Positions 16,946 to 26,125 are shown, numbered from the stretch's first letter. The stretch is 38,286 nucleotides of DNA from an uncultured Prevotellaceae bacterium (GCA_946186505.1 CAMHNI010000035.1:1-38286); one strand, 5' to 3'. The notes: a model not told the origin generated them from the letters alone. Program-made: numbers and translations.

Positions 16946-18997
16946 CTATCTCACAACCACTTTCTTGCCGCCGGTGATATAGACCCCCTTCTTGAGCTGA
17001 CTTTTGTCAGCCTTACGGCCGTCGAGGGTATAGATGTTGCCGTCCTGACGGTTGGCAGTCGTCAGCTCACGGATTTCGGTGCTCGTGTCAACGTGGAGCG
17101 TCAGCTTCAGACATGTCTGACTGCCTGTTACCTTGAATGACAGGGTCTCGCCGATGGACTGGTCGAAGTTGATGCTGTGGGTGATGTAGCCCGGCTGACT
17201 GTCACGGGCGGGAAAAGCGTAGTCCGCATCGCCGTAGGTCTTGCCGTTCAACTCACTCAGGTAGCTGCTGCCGCCGTCGGCGTTGGCATAGCCATAGATG
17301 TCGAGTTTTGAGAACTTCAGACCCTTGGGCAGGGTGAGCTGGTACAGTCGGTTGGCCGAGTACTTGATGGTGCCATAGCTGCCTGTTGAGGGACTGCCCG
17401 TCTGGTTCATCTTGAAACCGCCGCTGAACGTCCAGTCGCCATTCGATGTCTGTCCGCTGATTTCAAATTCCGAGTACTGTGATTCGCCCTCGTTGATGAT
17501 GTTGCCCATAGCCTCGCCGCCTTCGTTCTGGTGCTCGGTGATGTCGGCTACGAGTGAGTTCAGATAAACCTCAATCATCATGTAACCCTCGTCGTTCAGC
17601 GTCTGCGCGTCGCTGGCGCTGTTGGGGTTCATGCCGTGAGCCGTCTCCCATTCGTCGGGAATACCGTCCTTGTCGGTGTCGGTGGGGGCTGCGGTGCTGT
17701 TCAGGGTGGGCCAGGCACTCCAGGTGCTGGCTGCACCAGTGGGCTTGTTGTCATCCTGGGAGTTGATGAATCCGCTGCTCAGTCCCTTGCCCGTGTGGCT
17801 GGCCTTGCCCTGACGCGTGTCACTGACAATCATCTCGTCGAACGAGTCACGGTGGAGTGAGGCACCGACATAGTCGAGCACCCGCTCGTAGGCCTGCTGG
17901 GCAGTGTGTGTGGTAGTCGTGATAAAGGGCATGGGCTCATAGAGTCTGATGCTGTCCTTGGTAGCCTGAGTGAAGGTGCCGTCACAGCTGCTGGCGTCAA
18001 CCTGGTTGATGATGCCGATGGTCCAGTTGTTACTGGTCACGTCGCTATACTTGGAGTTCACGTTACCCGTTACGTAGTACTTGCCCCACAGGTGGAGGGC
18101 CGGTGCGTAGGCAGGGTAGGTCTTGATGTAGTCGTTGGTACGTATGCCGATGCCTGCAATGCGCTTTCCCTTATCGCCGGTAGGTGAGCCGGGCCCGGGC
18201 TTGTAGTAGTTGTTGACGATGTTCACCGTCATGCCCTCGCCGCCATAGCAGCCATTGCCGCCGAAGTTGTAGATGACGTTGTTGCGCATGTCCATGCGCT
18301 CGTCCAACTGCGTCGTGGGGCGCGGGCCGAGGCGCGGTGTGCGCGAGGTGTGGTGGGCTATGAGGTTGTGGTGGAACGAAGCCCCCGAGCCGCCCCAGTT
18401 TCCGCCGTAGCCGTGGGCACCCTTGGAGTGTCCGCTGTTGACGAGGCTCTGTGCCACGAGGCACCACTGGACGGTGGTGTTCTTATTGCCCAGCACGGAG
18501 AGACACTCATCGATGGACCATGAGACCGAACAGTGGTCGATAATCCAGTCCTGCTTGTCGAAGCCGCCAAAGCCGTCCCAGCCGTCAGCACCGTCCTTCA
18601 GCACGTTCTTGTTGCCTAAGCGGAAGCGCATGTAGCGCACGATGACGTTGTTGCCGCTGATGCTGACGGGATAGTCGGCCACACAGATGCCGTCGCCCGG
18701 AGCCGACTGTCCTGCAATAGTGGTGTTTGAGGGTATACTCAGCGCCGACTGCAGGTGGATGGTGCCGCTGACGTCGAAGACGATAATCTTGGCGCCCTGT
18801 TGCTGTAGGCACCAGCGCAGTGACTGGTAGCCGGAGTCATCAAGCTTGGTGACGTGTAGAATCTTGCCGCCGCGGCCGCCAGTGACGTAGCGTCCAAAGC
18901 CTTCGGCACCTGGGAAGGCGGGCAGTTGCTCAGTGGCGGTAGCCGCCAGTGCCATGACGAACATGGCCGTTGCTGTCAGTAGTCTAAGTCTTTTCAT
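16946..18997 (-). CDS. Secreted polysaccharide lyase family 1 (pectate lyase-like)
   Basis: 683 residues from the ATG at 18997; the signal peptide runs to about residue 25. The N-terminal beta-helix starts with FPGAEGFGRYVTGGRGG and includes SGTIHLQSALSIPSNTTIAG, VIVRYMRFRLGN and DHCSVSWSIDE, all typical of PL1 lyases. A calcium-binding-type segment (DTDKDGIPDEWE) precedes a beta-sandwich-like C-terminal region. The last residues (YTLDGRKADKSQLKKGVYI, then GGKKVVVR) are the Prevotella-style C-terminal tail associated with secretion or surface sorting. It probably cleaves pectin, with the GH3 enzyme converging on it two bases away. An upstream start would add an unlikely N-terminus. Confidence 0.88.
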   Translation of the reverse strand: MKRLRLLTATAMFVMALAATATEQLPAFPGAEGFGRYVTGGRGGKILHVTKLDDSGYQSLRWCLQQQGAKIIVFDVSGTIHLQSALSIPSNTTIAGQSAPGDGICVADYPVSISGNNVIVRYMRFRLGNKNVLKDGADGWDGFGGFDKQDWIIDHCSVSWSIDECLSVLGNKNTTVQWCLVAQSLVNSGHSKGAHGYGGNWGGSGASFHHNLIAHHTSRTPRLGPRPTTQLDERMDMRNNVIYNFGGNGCYGGEGMTVNIVNNYYKPGPGSPTGDKGKRIAGIGIRTNDYIKTYPAYAPALHLWGKYYVTGNVNSKYSDVTSNNWTIGIINQVDASSCDGTFTQATKDSIRLYEPMPFITTTTHTAQQAYERVLDYVGASLHRDSFDEMIVSDTRQGKASHTGKGLSSGFINSQDDNKPTGAASTWSAWPTLNSTAAPTDTDKDGIPDEWETAHGMNPNSASDAQTLNDEGYMMIEVYLNSLVADITEHQNEGGEAMGNIINEGESQYSEFEISGQTSNGDWTFSGGFKMNQTGSPSTGSYGTIKYSANRLYQLTLPKGLKFSKLDIYGYANADGGSSYLSELNGKTYGDADYAFPARDSQPGYITHSINFDQSIGETLSFKVTGSQTCLKLTLHVDTSTEIRELTTANRQDGNIYTLDGRKADKSQLKKGVYITGGKKVVVR

Positions 18998-19033
18998 TGT
19001 CGTTTTTTTGATTTGCTTTTGTAATCGTGCCTG

Positions 19034-19041
19034 CAAAATTA
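19034..19041 (-). promoter_or_regulatory. -7 box (TAATTTTG) for the PL1 gene
   Basis: TAATTTTG on the minus strand lies 36 bases before the start at 18997. The nearest TTTG upstream is 16 bases away, shorter than usual. Confidence 0.55.
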
Positions 19042-19116
19042 CAAAATAAAGTTGAAACAAAGCTTGTTTTTGAGAAGATTAACGCTCTTTTCCTCGCTGG
19101 GAACGAATTTATTTCT

Positions 19117-19124
19117 TATTTTTG
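19117..19124 (+). promoter_or_regulatory. -7 box (TATTTTTG) for the AlkD-like gene
   Basis: TATTTTTG lies 20 bases before the start at 19145, divergent from the PL1 promoter 75 bases away. No clear -33 box. Confidence 0.55.
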
Positions 19125-19144
19125 CAGTCTGAAACAAGAGAGAC

Positions 19145-19768
19145 ATGAAGAATTCAACAGATATAGGTGAACGGGTACGCCAGATAAAACAGTCGTTTCG
19201 CCTAATGATGGACGGCTCTGTGGCACAGTCCATGCGCGACAAGGGACTGGACTACCACTTGAACTGGGGGGCTACGCTGCCACGGTTGCGTGAGCAGGCC
19301 GACAGGCTGGGCTACGACTACGACCTGGCCATCGCCCTGTGGAAGGAGAATGTGCGTGAGTGCAAGATCCTGGCTACGATGGTGATGCCCCCGGACCGTA
19401 TGCTGCCCGAGGTGGTTGATATCTGGATGGAACAGACGGAGACGGTGGAGATTGCCGAGCAGGCAGTGATGAACCTGTACCAGCACCTGCCCTATGCCCC
19501 AGTGAAAGCCTACGAGTGGATGGCCTCTGACAAAGACCTCTACCAGCTCTGCGGCTTCCACGTTATGAGCCGCCTCTTCATGAAAGGACAGGAGCCTAAC
19601 GAGCGCGGCATTAACGAGTATCTCGACCAGGTGCTTGTCTCCCTGCAGTCGCCCACGCTCACCGTTCGCAAGGCGGCGATGAACAGCCTGAACCACTTCG
19701 CTGAACTGGGGCTGGTCTATGAACGGTTGGCAGGCAATATCCTCAGACTTTCATCAAGTCGCTTGTGA
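19145..19768 (+). CDS. AlkD-like DNA alkylation repair (HEAT-repeat) protein
   Basis: 207 residues, all-helical in appearance. The segment IALWKENVRECKILATMVM resembles the AlkD family core (LW..ReckilA), where HEAT-like repeats hold a DNA glycosylase cleft for N3/N7-alkylated purines. Later repeats (VRKAAMNSLNHFAELG) are also HEAT-like. The protein is slightly shorter than classical AlkD, and I cannot verify the catalytic Asp/Trp. Its 3' end overlaps the end of convergent hemW by 26 bases. Confidence 0.65.
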   Translation: MKNSTDIGERVRQIKQSFRLMMDGSVAQSMRDKGLDYHLNWGATLPRLREQADRLGYDYDLAIALWKENVRECKILATMVMPPDRMLPEVVDIWMEQTETVEIAEQAVMNLYQHLPYAPVKAYEWMASDKDLYQLCGFHVMSRLFMKGQEPNERGINEYLDQVLVSLQSPTLTVRKAAMNSLNHFAELGLVYERLAGNILRLSSSRL

Positions 19769-20852
19769 CCATGTCGCTGACGAACAGTCCCTCACGGGTG
19801 AGCTGCAGACGGTTGTCGGTCAACCTGAGCAGTCCTTCGTCTAAGTAGTGCTGTGCCTGGTTCATGAGATAGGTGCGGTCGGGCGTGCTGAGCGTTGTCA
19901 GGTCGAGTCCTTCACAGGTGCGAAGGGCCAGCATGACGCGGTCGTTATACCAGGTGTTGCCGTCTGTCTCCTCGGTCTCACGGTCGGGCTTCCCACATTC
20001 TATCCCTTCGATGTAGAGATTGATGTCGCTGACGTTCCAGCTGCGGCAATGCCCGTCGTAACTGTGAGCTGCAGCGCCCAGTCCTGTGTAGGGAACGTCC
20101 GTCCAATAGCTGCCATTGTGCCTCGACCTCATGCCTGGCCGTGCGAAATTGCTGATTTCATAGTGCTCGTAGCCATTGGCGGCAAGGCGGTCAATGAGGG
20201 TGTAGTACATTTGGCGTTCCGTCTCTTCGTCGTTCCTTGTTATTTGTCCTTTATTCATTAGCTCGAAGAGCGCGGTTTCTTCCTCGACGGTCAGGCAATA
20301 GGCTGAGATGTGTTCGACGTCAAGGGCCAGTGCTGCGTCGATGTCGTACTGCCACTGTTCAATGGTCTCGTCGGGGAAACCGTACATCAAATCTACGCTG
20401 AGGTTCCTGATGCCTGCATCCCTCAGACGTTTGACAGCCGTAAGCACCTGCTGCGGGGTGTGACGTCTCCTTAGAAACTTCAGCCGTTCATGTCCGAACG
20501 TCTGCGCACCCATCGAGACGCGGTTTACAGGCAACAGCGACAGCTCCTTGGCAAAAGCGTCGGTCACGTCGTCAGGATTCACCTCGATGGTCACCTCTGC
20601 ACCGTCTTCCACCTTATATATATAATATAGATTGTCAAACAGCTGATGCAGCTGGGCGGCGGTGAGCAGACTCGGTGTGCCTCCTCCTATGTAGATGGTG
20701 TCGGCTGACGGGCTGTCTGACGCTCGGAGACAGGCCTCACGACAGACGGCATCGACGTATCGCTGACGCATTTCCAGTCCTGTCGTGGAATAGAAACCAC
20801 AATAGATGCAACGGTTCCTGCAAAACGGTATATGGATGTAGATTCCTGCCAT
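19743..20852 (-). CDS. hemW: Radical SAM heme chaperone HemW (coproporphyrinogen oxidase-like)
   Basis: 369 residues. MAGIYIHIPFCRNRCIYC gives the iron-sulfur ligands C11, C15 and C18. IYIGGGTPSLL, TIEVNPDD, VNRVSMGAQTF and VDLMYGFPDETIEQW follow in the family order. HemW proteins bind heme and are thought to deliver it to respiratory enzymes; they lack true coproporphyrinogen dehydrogenase activity. The C-terminal winged-helix-like part (LTREGLFVSDMV) is present. The start is fixed by the conserved N-terminus and lies unusually close to the -7 box. Confidence 0.92.
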   Translation of the reverse strand: MAGIYIHIPFCRNRCIYCGFYSTTGLEMRQRYVDAVCREACLRASDSPSADTIYIGGGTPSLLTAAQLHQLFDNLYYIYKVEDGAEVTIEVNPDDVTDAFAKELSLLPVNRVSMGAQTFGHERLKFLRRRHTPQQVLTAVKRLRDAGIRNLSVDLMYGFPDETIEQWQYDIDAALALDVEHISAYCLTVEEETALFELMNKGQITRNDEETERQMYYTLIDRLAANGYEHYEISNFARPGMRSRHNGSYWTDVPYTGLGAAAHSYDGHCRSWNVSDINLYIEGIECGKPDRETEETDGNTWYNDRVMLALRTCEGLDLTTLSTPDRTYLMNQAQHYLDEGLLRLTDNRLQLTREGLFVSDMVTSDLMKV

Positions 20853-20860
20853 ATCGACCG

Positions 20861-20868
20861 CAAAAGTA
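20861..20868 (-). promoter_or_regulatory. -7 box (TACTTTTG) for hemW, giving almost no 5' leader
   Basis: TACTTTTG on the minus strand ends only 8 bases before the hemW ATG (20850-20852). With the usual 4-7 base distance from -7 box to start site, the mRNA would have a leader of zero to a few bases. The -33 region is poor. Confidence 0.55.
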
Positions 20869-20971
20869 CTAAAATACTTTAATATTTGGAAGAGTTTGTT
20901 GGTTTTTTGCGTGAAAATGACTACTTTAGCGTCCGTTTTCCCGAAACAATAAACCTAAAACATATAAAAGT

Positions 20972-23131
20972 ATGAAAGTTTATCAAACTAACGAGATTAA
21001 AAACATTGCACTGCTTGGCAGTGCGGGTAGCGGCAAGACTACTCTTGCCGAAGCAATGGTTTACGAGGCCGGCATCATCAAGCGCCGCGGCACCGTAGAG
21101 GGTAAGAACACCATGAGCGACTACTTCCCCGTGGAGCAGGAGTATGGCTATTCAGTGTTCTCTACAGTCTTCCACACTGAGTGGAACGGCAAGAAGCTCA
21201 ACATCATCGACTGTCCGGGCTCGGACGACTTCGTGGGTGGTGCCATCACGGCTCTGAACGTCACCGACCAGGCCGTCATCCTGGTGAATGGCCAGTACGG
21301 TCCCGAGGTGGGCACGATGAACGCTTTCCGTAACACTGAGAAGCTCTCAAAGCCAGTCATCTTCCTTGTCAACCAGCTTGACCGCGACAACTGCGACTTC
21401 GACCAGATCTTAAGCCAGCTGAAGGAGGTCTATGGCAACAACTGTGTGCCCGTCCAGTATCCTATCGCAACCGGTGCCGGTTTCAACGCCGTCATCGATG
21501 TGCTGCTGATGAAGAAGTATTCGTGGAAACCCGAGGGTGGTGCTCCCATCATCGAGGACATTCCCGCCGACCAGCTGGAGAAGGCCAAGGAGTGGAAAGC
21601 CGCTCTGGTCGAGGCTGCCGCTGCCGGTGACGACACGCTGATGGAGAAGTTCTTCGAGAGTGAGGACCTCTCTGAGGACGAGATGCGCGAGGGTATCCGT
21701 AAGGGACTCGTCACCCGCTCTATCTACCCCGTGTTCTGCGTCTGTGCAGGACGTGACATGGGTGTGCGCCGCCTGATGGAGTTCCTCGGCAACGTCGTGC
21801 CCTTCGTCAGCGAGATGCCGGTTGTCAAGAACGCTGCCGGCAAGGATGTGCCTGCCGACAGCAGTGCCCCCACATCGCTCTATTTCTTCAAGACAGGTGT
21901 CGAGCCCCACATCGGTGAGGTGAGCTACTTCAAGGTGATGAGCGGTACCATCAAGAGCGGTGAAGACCTGACCAATGCCGACCGTGGCTCTAAGGAGCGC
22001 ATGGGTACCCTCTATGCCTGTGCCGGAGCCAACCGCATACAGGTTGACCAGCTGAACGCCGGTGACATCGGCTGCACGGTGAAACTGAAGGACGTCAAGA
22101 CGGGTAACACCCTGAACGGTAAGGATACCGACAATAAGTTCGACTTCATCAAGTATCCCAACTCGAAGTTCTCGCGTGCCATCAAGGCTGTCAACGAGGC
22201 TGAGACTGAGAAGATGATGGCCGCACTGAACAAGATGCGCCAGGAAGACCCGACGTGGGTCGTGGAGCAGTCGAAGGAGTTGCGCCAGATTATCGTCCAC
22301 GGGCAGGGTGAGTTCCACCTGCGCACACTGAAGTGGCGTATGGAGAACAACGAGAAGATCAACGTCGAGTATATCGAGCCGAAGATACCGTATCGTGAGA
22401 CCATCACCAAGATGGCCCGTGCCGACTACCGTCACAAGAAGCAGTCGGGTGGTGCCGGACAGTTCGGTGAGGTACACCTGATTCTGGAGCCTTACACCGA
22501 AGGTATGCCCGATCCCACGAGCTTCACCATCAACGGACAGGAGTTCAAGATGAACATCAAGTCCAAGGAAGAGAAGGATCTGGAGTGGGGCGGCAAGCTC
22601 GTCTTCATCAACTCGGTTGTCGGTGGTGCCATCGACATGCGTTTCATGCCCGCCATCCTGAAGGGTGTGATGGAGCGTATGGAGCAGGGCCCGCTGACCG
22701 GTTCTTATGCTCGCGACGTCCGCGTCATCGTCTATGACGGAAAGATGCACCCCGTTGACTCCAACGAACTGTCGTTCATGCTCGCAGCCCGTAATGCCTT
22801 CTCAGCAGCCTTCAAGGAGGCCGGACCGAAGGTGCTCGAGCCTATCTACGACCTCGAGGTGCTTGTGCCTGCCGACTATATGGGTGACGTCATGAGCGAC
22901 CTGCAGGGACGCCGTGCCATCATCATGGGTATGGACTCTGAGGCTGGCTACCAGAAGCTCTCTGCCAAGATTCCTCTCAAGGAACTGTCCAGCTATTCCA
23001 TCGCCCTGTCGTCGCTGACGGGTGGCCGTGCATCGTTCACCACGAGCTTCTCGAGCTACGAGCTGGTGCCCAACGACATCCAGCAGGAGCTCATCAAGCA
23101 GCATGAGGCTGAGATGAAGGAAGAAGATTAA
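20972..23131 (+). CDS. Elongation factor G paralogue (EF-G2 type) lacking the catalytic His
   Basis: 719 residues with full EF-G architecture: G domain, then domains II-V (PYRETITKMARADYRHKKQS in domain IV, LSSYSIALSSLTGGRASFTT in V). The G1 loop is GSAGSGKTT (16-24), whereas translational EF-G has AHxDAGKTT. Switch I has YGYS at about 58-61 where RGIT is expected. G3 reads DCPGSDDF (80-87), with Ser84 in place of the GTPase-activating His of DTPGHVDF. G4 is NQLD (133-136) rather than NKxD. As I recall, the Bacteroides thetaiotaomicron EF-G2 is a GTPase-inactive factor needed under carbon starvation; this protein fits that class. It is single-gene with its own leader of about 40 bases. Confidence 0.9.
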   Translation: MKVYQTNEIKNIALLGSAGSGKTTLAEAMVYEAGIIKRRGTVEGKNTMSDYFPVEQEYGYSVFSTVFHTEWNGKKLNIIDCPGSDDFVGGAITALNVTDQAVILVNGQYGPEVGTMNAFRNTEKLSKPVIFLVNQLDRDNCDFDQILSQLKEVYGNNCVPVQYPIATGAGFNAVIDVLLMKKYSWKPEGGAPIIEDIPADQLEKAKEWKAALVEAAAAGDDTLMEKFFESEDLSEDEMREGIRKGLVTRSIYPVFCVCAGRDMGVRRLMEFLGNVVPFVSEMPVVKNAAGKDVPADSSAPTSLYFFKTGVEPHIGEVSYFKVMSGTIKSGEDLTNADRGSKERMGTLYACAGANRIQVDQLNAGDIGCTVKLKDVKTGNTLNGKDTDNKFDFIKYPNSKFSRAIKAVNEAETEKMMAALNKMRQEDPTWVVEQSKELRQIIVHGQGEFHLRTLKWRMENNEKINVEYIEPKIPYRETITKMARADYRHKKQSGGAGQFGEVHLILEPYTEGMPDPTSFTINGQEFKMNIKSKEEKDLEWGGKLVFINSVVGGAIDMRFMPAILKGVMERMEQGPLTGSYARDVRVIVYDGKMHPVDSNELSFMLAARNAFSAAFKEAGPKVLEPIYDLEVLVPADYMGDVMSDLQGRRAIIMGMDSEAGYQKLSAKIPLKELSSYSIALSSLTGGRASFTTSFSSYELVPNDIQQELIKQHEAEMKEED

Positions 23132-23152
23132 TATTAAGATAGCTACTCTTTT

Positions 23153-23207
23153 ACCCGCCACCTTGAGCCGCTCTACCCGCCGGGTAGCAGGGCTGAAGGT
23201 GGCGGGT
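23153..23207. terminator. Long hairpin between convergent EF-G2 and DUF3987 genes
   Basis: Outer arms of 12 perfectly paired bases (23153-23164 with 23196-23207) enclose a second near-perfect stem CTACCCG/CGGGTAG (23173-23179 with 23181-23187). It sits 21 bases after one stop and 7 bases beyond the other, as a bidirectional terminator would. Neither side has a proper U-tract. Confidence 0.55.
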
Positions 23208-23214
23208 TGCGCTA

Positions 23215-25155
23215 TTATCTCACTTGTGGGACTGAAGACACCGTACGGGAACAAATCTTCCTGTAATAGCCGTTTCTGACGCGGCTGGCCACATGATGCC
23301 GGCTGACAAAGTTGCCGAGGTAACGTTCCGCTGTCTTCCACGGTATGCCTTGGGCTGAAGCAGCCTGACGGGCATCGGCCGTGGTGTATTCGCCAGCAAG
23401 ACTATCGAAGAACCGCCTCTCAGCTTGAGCCATCCCAGCAGCCGCGGTCTGCACCTTGTCGTCGTGGGGCACGAGGTTGGCATAGACGTGTGCTGTATGG
23501 TTGATGAGGCAGTTGGCAATGGTCATGGCCGTTTGGAAGTCCTGGTCTGCGCAGACAAGCGATTGTGACAGCGGGTCGAACATGGGGTCAAAGGATTCAT
23601 GCCTCAACAGCGTCAGCATCATGGCTATACGGAAGCAGACCAGTCCCAGACGACGGACAAAGGCAATGAGGTCGTCGCCGTGGAGCCCCACCTGCTCTAA
23701 CTGGAGCCCTTCGAAGAATCGGTTGAACTCCACCTGCTGCTCCTGGCTGAGTAGGAACTCCAGCGGATGCTCCCGATGCTGCTGGAGGGCGTGGTATAGA
23801 TGGAGGTAGCGTTCGCCAAGCTCCAGCATCTGGTCGTCAAGGGTCTTGTCGTGCCTCTCAAACACATTGCGCCAGAAGAGGCGGCGGCTCAGGTTATAAA
23901 AAATGAAGCGCGACCCCAGACCGTTCTCACAGGAAGGCAGCAACAGCGGTATCTGCCCCGGCGTACAGGTCAGCATGACGGCCAGTCTTGGGCAGTAGAT
24001 GTTGACGCGCTCCTGTTCCTTTCGGCGGTTATACGTAATCGGCTCGTGATGGAACGCCTTTCTTAATCCGTCGGAGTAGTCGCCGTAGTCCGACTTCAAG
24101 GCCTGCGTCATAGTATCGGCCTCTGTCTCGAAGATGACCCCCCAGCCTTGGTTGTCGCTGAGAGCCTGATAAGTAGCGGTTGCCGACGAGTTGGCAGGGA
24201 TGAAGACTGACCGATACGGCGGTTCCTTGGGCTCAGGAGTCGCGGCCCGACTCTTCTTGTCGAGTGCTGCGTATTCGGCCAACTTCTGCTGATAATCATC
24301 CTGCGCCTTCTGGTTCTGCTGGTCCAATTCGCGCTGGATGGGTATCAGCAGCTGGCGGCAGGCCGTCAGCTGCCCCTTGTCGGCAGCAGGAGGAGCCGAG
24401 ATGATGGAGTAGAATGGAGCATAGACACGGCGGTTGTCATAGACCCCATACACATTAGGTGCTGCTCCCGACAGACAGCACAACGTACCGAGAATCATCT
24501 TGTCCTTACCCTCTGCGTCGGTCTGTGTCAAGGCTGCGTCACGTAAGAGGGAAGGCAGGTCATCAAGATTAATTGTGTCAAAAAATGTTTCCGAAAAACC
24601 CTGTGTTTGATCACATTGAGCCTCCCTCATTCCCTCACAACCCTCAACCTGCGGAAAACTATCTGAATCATCGGAAAGTACCATTCCTATGTATTCCAAC
24701 TCTTCCCCCTCAGGTTGAGGAAACTGAGGGTTTGAGGGAAACCGCCTGCCCATCTCGCTCAGGTCAACCCCTGCCTGCTGAGCCATAAAGTAAAAAGTTT
24801 TGATAGTAGTGCGCCCGTTACTCTTGGCCAGGCACTGCCGCCATTTTTTCTCACATTCGGCCTCGCGGTACTTCGCGCTCTGTGCCGACAGCTGATGATA
24901 AAGGTCGCGCCCCTCGCTGCCAAGTCCGTCGGCCAGGGCAAAGCCCAGTCGCAGCCAGTCGGAATAACTATCAGCGATGTTGGCACCCAACCGCAGCAGC
25001 TCCTGGCCGACGGCCATGATTTTCTCATGGTCGTCGGGGGAAGCCGCAGAGACTGTAGCTGGTTCAACACTTGAGACTTTCACCTCGTTCACTGTTTGAG
25101 GCTGTTCAGGTTGGCCAGCCCAGGCCATCGGATCGAAATTGATAAAGTCTTCCAT
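23215..25155 (-). CDS. DUF3987 domain protein (primase/VirE-associated, mobile-element type)
   Basis: 646 residues. The N-terminal part (about 40-120: DSYSDWLRLGFALADG, SQSAKYREAECEKKWRQCL) looks like a PriCT-type helical domain. The DUF3987 region follows from about 190 (APNVYGVYDNRRVYAPFYSI, then APPAADKGQL at the place of a degenerate P-loop, and VMLTCTPGQIPLLLPS). A winged-helix-like segment ends the protein (ARQAASAQGIPWKTAERYL). In Bacteroidales such genes follow a VirE_N gene, as here with 10 bases between, in phage- or plasmid-derived loci. The biochemical role is unproven. Confidence 0.8.
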   Translation of the reverse strand: MEDFINFDPMAWAGQPEQPQTVNEVKVSSVEPATVSAASPDDHEKIMAVGQELLRLGANIADSYSDWLRLGFALADGLGSEGRDLYHQLSAQSAKYREAECEKKWRQCLAKSNGRTTIKTFYFMAQQAGVDLSEMGRRFPSNPQFPQPEGEELEYIGMVLSDDSDSFPQVEGCEGMREAQCDQTQGFSETFFDTINLDDLPSLLRDAALTQTDAEGKDKMILGTLCCLSGAAPNVYGVYDNRRVYAPFYSIISAPPAADKGQLTACRQLLIPIQRELDQQNQKAQDDYQQKLAEYAALDKKSRAATPEPKEPPYRSVFIPANSSATATYQALSDNQGWGVIFETEADTMTQALKSDYGDYSDGLRKAFHHEPITYNRRKEQERVNIYCPRLAVMLTCTPGQIPLLLPSCENGLGSRFIFYNLSRRLFWRNVFERHDKTLDDQMLELGERYLHLYHALQQHREHPLEFLLSQEQQVEFNRFFEGLQLEQVGLHGDDLIAFVRRLGLVCFRIAMMLTLLRHESFDPMFDPLSQSLVCADQDFQTAMTIANCLINHTAHVYANLVPHDDKVQTAAAGMAQAERRFFDSLAGEYTTADARQAASAQGIPWKTAERYLGNFVSRHHVASRVRNGYYRKICSRTVSSVPQVR

Positions 25156-25165
25156 GATATTCAGA

Positions 25166-25768
25166 TTAAAAAAATTCGATAAGTTCAGTCAACAGATACG
25201 CCTCAGGGTCGTAGCCGAGGTAACAAGCCCTTGACGGGTTTGCACAGAGAGGGTCAACCTGTTTGTCCTCCAGGTTGTAGGTCATCAACATATAGTGGCG
25301 AACAGCCGTGAACCACGTCCTGTGGTCGCAGCGTGCAAGGTCGATGTGGACGAACCATTTCAATCCTTGCCCCGACGGTGAGCGGAATAGTAGCAGCGTC
25401 TTGAACGTCTTTTCGTCAACCAGCTTCTGGAACAGTTCCTCCACACGGTTGCCTAAATAGTCCAGGTCCATACAAAGGACTCCGGAATGCTTGACCAGCG
25501 ACGAGTCGGAACAATAAGTGAACACGCCCGACGGCGTCACGTAGTCGAAGTTAGCACCTTTATACTGTCGTGCCTCCTCATGGTTGGCAATCTTACGCAG
25601 TTCCTCAGTCGCTGCCATCGCCTCGCGGCTGCGAACATAGTAATAGACCTGAAACAGGCTGACCGGCTTGCCAGTCGGCCATTTGTTGGTAATGGGCTTC
25701 CGGAAGAAGCTCATGCGCACGTCGGCTGGGTTCCAGCCTTCGGCGACTTTGTTGTGTAAATCCTTCAT
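25166..25768 (-). CDS. VirE N-terminal domain (BT4734-like) protein
   Basis: 200 residues. The segment SGVLCMDLDYLGNRVEELF and then LLLFRSPSGQGLKWFVHIDL is the BT4734-like/VirE_N pattern, related to archaeo-eukaryotic primase-like folds with acidic metal-binding residues (CMDLD). HYMLMTYNLEDKQVDPLCAN and RACYLGYDPEAY complete the family signature. It is the first gene of the pair with the DUF3987 protein. Together they are probably a replication/primase-type remnant or defence-linked module of a mobile element. Confidence 0.85.
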   Translation of the reverse strand: MKDLHNKVAEGWNPADVRMSFFRKPITNKWPTGKPVSLFQVYYYVRSREAMAATEELRKIANHEEARQYKGANFDYVTPSGVFTYCSDSSLVKHSGVLCMDLDYLGNRVEELFQKLVDEKTFKTLLLFRSPSGQGLKWFVHIDLARCDHRTWFTAVRHYMLMTYNLEDKQVDPLCANPSRACYLGYDPEAYLLTELIEFF

Positions 25769-25899
25769 ACTATTCTGTATTTTGTTGTATGAGGTTTACT
25801 CTCTTGCACTGGCGGGTCTCGGCATAGAGAATTTTCACCTTCCCGTCATTCCCCCGGAACCGTGCTCAGTTTTTTTACCCGAGGTACTGAATTCTGATG

Positions 25900-25907
25900 C
25901 GAAGTTA
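25900..25907 (-). promoter_or_regulatory. Probable -7 box (TAACTTCG) for the VirE_N/DUF3987 pair
   Basis: TAACTTCG on the minus strand differs from the consensus at one position. It lies about 130 bases before the start at 25768, leaving a long leader. Confidence 0.4.
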
Positions 25908-25909
25908 CG

Positions 25910-26125
25910 GTGTTTCTTGCTAATAATTCAGTGTTCAAACAGAAAGCGTCGAATGTATTAGCCTATCATAAAGATGGCTTGAAAACTACTCATCCAGAAA
26001 AATGGAATGGAATAATGCTGTTTTGGAATGAAAACTACGGTATGACCCCCTACATGTATTTTCATTCAAAGATTTTTACGAAAGAAATGATAAGTCTATC
26101 GTTGAAACAATCGTTCAGACAATAA
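25910..26125 (+). pseudogene. Possible C-terminal remnant of an unidentified gene
   Basis: Open for 71 residues from a GTG, preceded by an in-frame stop at 25895. The residues look protein-like (HPEKWNGIMLFWNENYGMTP, then YMYFHSKIF), but I do not recognise the family. It sits in an otherwise gene-free 422-base gap and overlaps the terminator of the opposite gene only at its stop. It could be a small gene, a leftover of a replaced one, or chance. Confidence 0.3.

Noticed and set aside
21410..22750. 446-codon open frame antisense to the EF-G2 gene
   Set aside because: It is the shadow of a strongly biased GC-rich coding sequence. The sense strand is a full EF-G, and the antisense product (rich in Leu/His/Val) resembles no protein.
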